From NCBI GenBank assembly GCA_964462595.1, contig CAYWXM010000034.1:55537-119536 (forward strand): DNA of 64,000 bases. The letters run 5' to 3'. The notes under the pieces were generated by a model that was not told where the DNA came from, did no database searches, and saw only the letters and a program-made list of their open reading frames with translations. Source of the stretch: SURF-21 sp964462595 (GTDB taxonomy: Bacteria; Actinomycetota; Geothermincolia; Geothermincolales; RBG-13-55-18). The translations under genes were made by a program, and so were the position numbers. Positions 63,666-64,000 of this stretch are shown piece by piece; the first letter of the stretch is position 1; each line of letters begins with the position of its first letter.

Positions 63666-63694
63666 ATTATCAACTACAAACCCCGTTTTCGCAA
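63666..63694 (-). promoter_or_regulatory. Promoter of the second hydratase set
   Basis: TTGCGA (63694-63689), 17 bases and GATAAT (63671-63666) form a fair promoter about 100 bases before the start. The 13-bp string ACCCCGTTTTCGC occurs at 63680-63692, over the -35 box, and again at 63763-63775, as a candidate regulator site. Confidence 0.5.
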
Positions 63695-63804
63695 AGCAAA
63701 AATTCTCCCGTTGCCACCAAAACGGCAAAACCCTTCAGGAACCGGACTTGCCGGCTCAAGCTACCCCGTTTTCGCTGCTAACAGCCTTAGACACGGTGGT
63801 CGCC

Positions 63805-64000
63805 CCGAAGCGCATCCGGGCATAAGAGCGGCAAAATGGTGCAGATCACACCCGGGTGTCGCCTATACAAAAGACACTTCCCGAGAACCGGGTTATGGTT
63901 ACTCCATCTGTGCTGCCACTGGCCCGAGAACTACCGGGTCGGTCGCAGCGAGCGCGCAAGTAACGGTTTCTTCATATGTAGAGATAGCAAGCGCAGCCGA
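63805..64000. repeat. About 200-bp dispersed repeat, copy B (continues past window edge)
   Basis: This copy matches 58990-59192 in the same orientation, with the longest exact block covering GGTCGGTCGCAGCGAGCGCG and neighbours. It begins 111 bp upstream of the promoter at 63666-63694. The window ends inside it. Confidence 0.8.

Overview
The window is one contig of a high-G+C (about 60%) bacterium. Several traits suggest a deep-branching actinobacterium or related high-G+C lineage: a LeuB of the actinobacterial type, frequent GTG and TTG starts behind strong AGGAGG ribosome sites, lipoproteins with IPT/TIG folds, a split MaoC-type dehydratase, and many acyl-CoA enzymes. No rRNA or taxonomic marker is present, so this stays an inference.

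Layout. (1) Bases 1-21737 are a mosaic of metabolic and envelope genes: a partial FGGY sugar kinase, a nitrilase-family hydrolase, a TIG lipoprotein, a ZIP metal transporter, a 1622-residue multicopper oxidase with four N-terminal 111-residue repeats, 3-hydroxyacyl-CoA and acyl-CoA dehydrogenases, an S9 peptidase lipoprotein, a class C beta-lactamase-like lipoprotein and an acyl-CoA synthetase. This part also holds decaying genes (a methyltransferase, a short-chain dehydrogenase, a chemotaxis receptor) and an MNT/HEPN pair. (2) Bases about 21870-34443 are a tRNA-Glu insertion hotspot. The outer part has a 19-bp tRNA-end scrap, a broken integrase and a strikingly A+T-rich two-gene cassette (a 785-residue unknown protein and a three-helix membrane protein) preceded by a 14-codon upstream ORF. 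The inner part is an 8.66-kb integrated element bounded by 84-bp direct repeats. It encodes an integrase, XRE and AlpA-type regulators, a D5/P4-type helicase, a CHC2 zinc-finger protein, a P27-like small terminase and an HK97 major capsid protein, but no portal, large terminase, protease or tail. It looks like a phage satellite. An intact tRNA-Glu(CUC) and a tRNA-Gln(CUG) follow.

(3) Bases 34686-43050 carry an acrylyl-CoA reductase-like enzyme, an MBL hydrolase, gltX, a PaaK-like CoA ligase, a two-gene MaoC-fold hydratase, a membrane protein and a fumarylacetoacetase-family enzyme. (4) Bases 43196-58600 are a minus-strand supercluster, ilvD-ilvB-ilvH-ilvC-aminotransferase-serA-leuA-leuC-leuD-leuB-ilvE-cimA. 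It covers valine, isoleucine (citramalate route) and leucine synthesis plus the first steps of serine synthesis. (5) Bases 59247-64000 hold a CoA-binding protein, two glycine/tyrosine-rich small proteins under a promoter with a perfect inverted repeat, and a second LeuC/LeuD-like hydratase joined to an isocitrate-type NAD dehydrogenase. A 200-bp repeat occurs upstream of both the ilvD cluster and this second set.

The two most unusual loci are the A+T-rich two-gene cassette on the tRNA-Glu island and the capsid-only satellite beside it.
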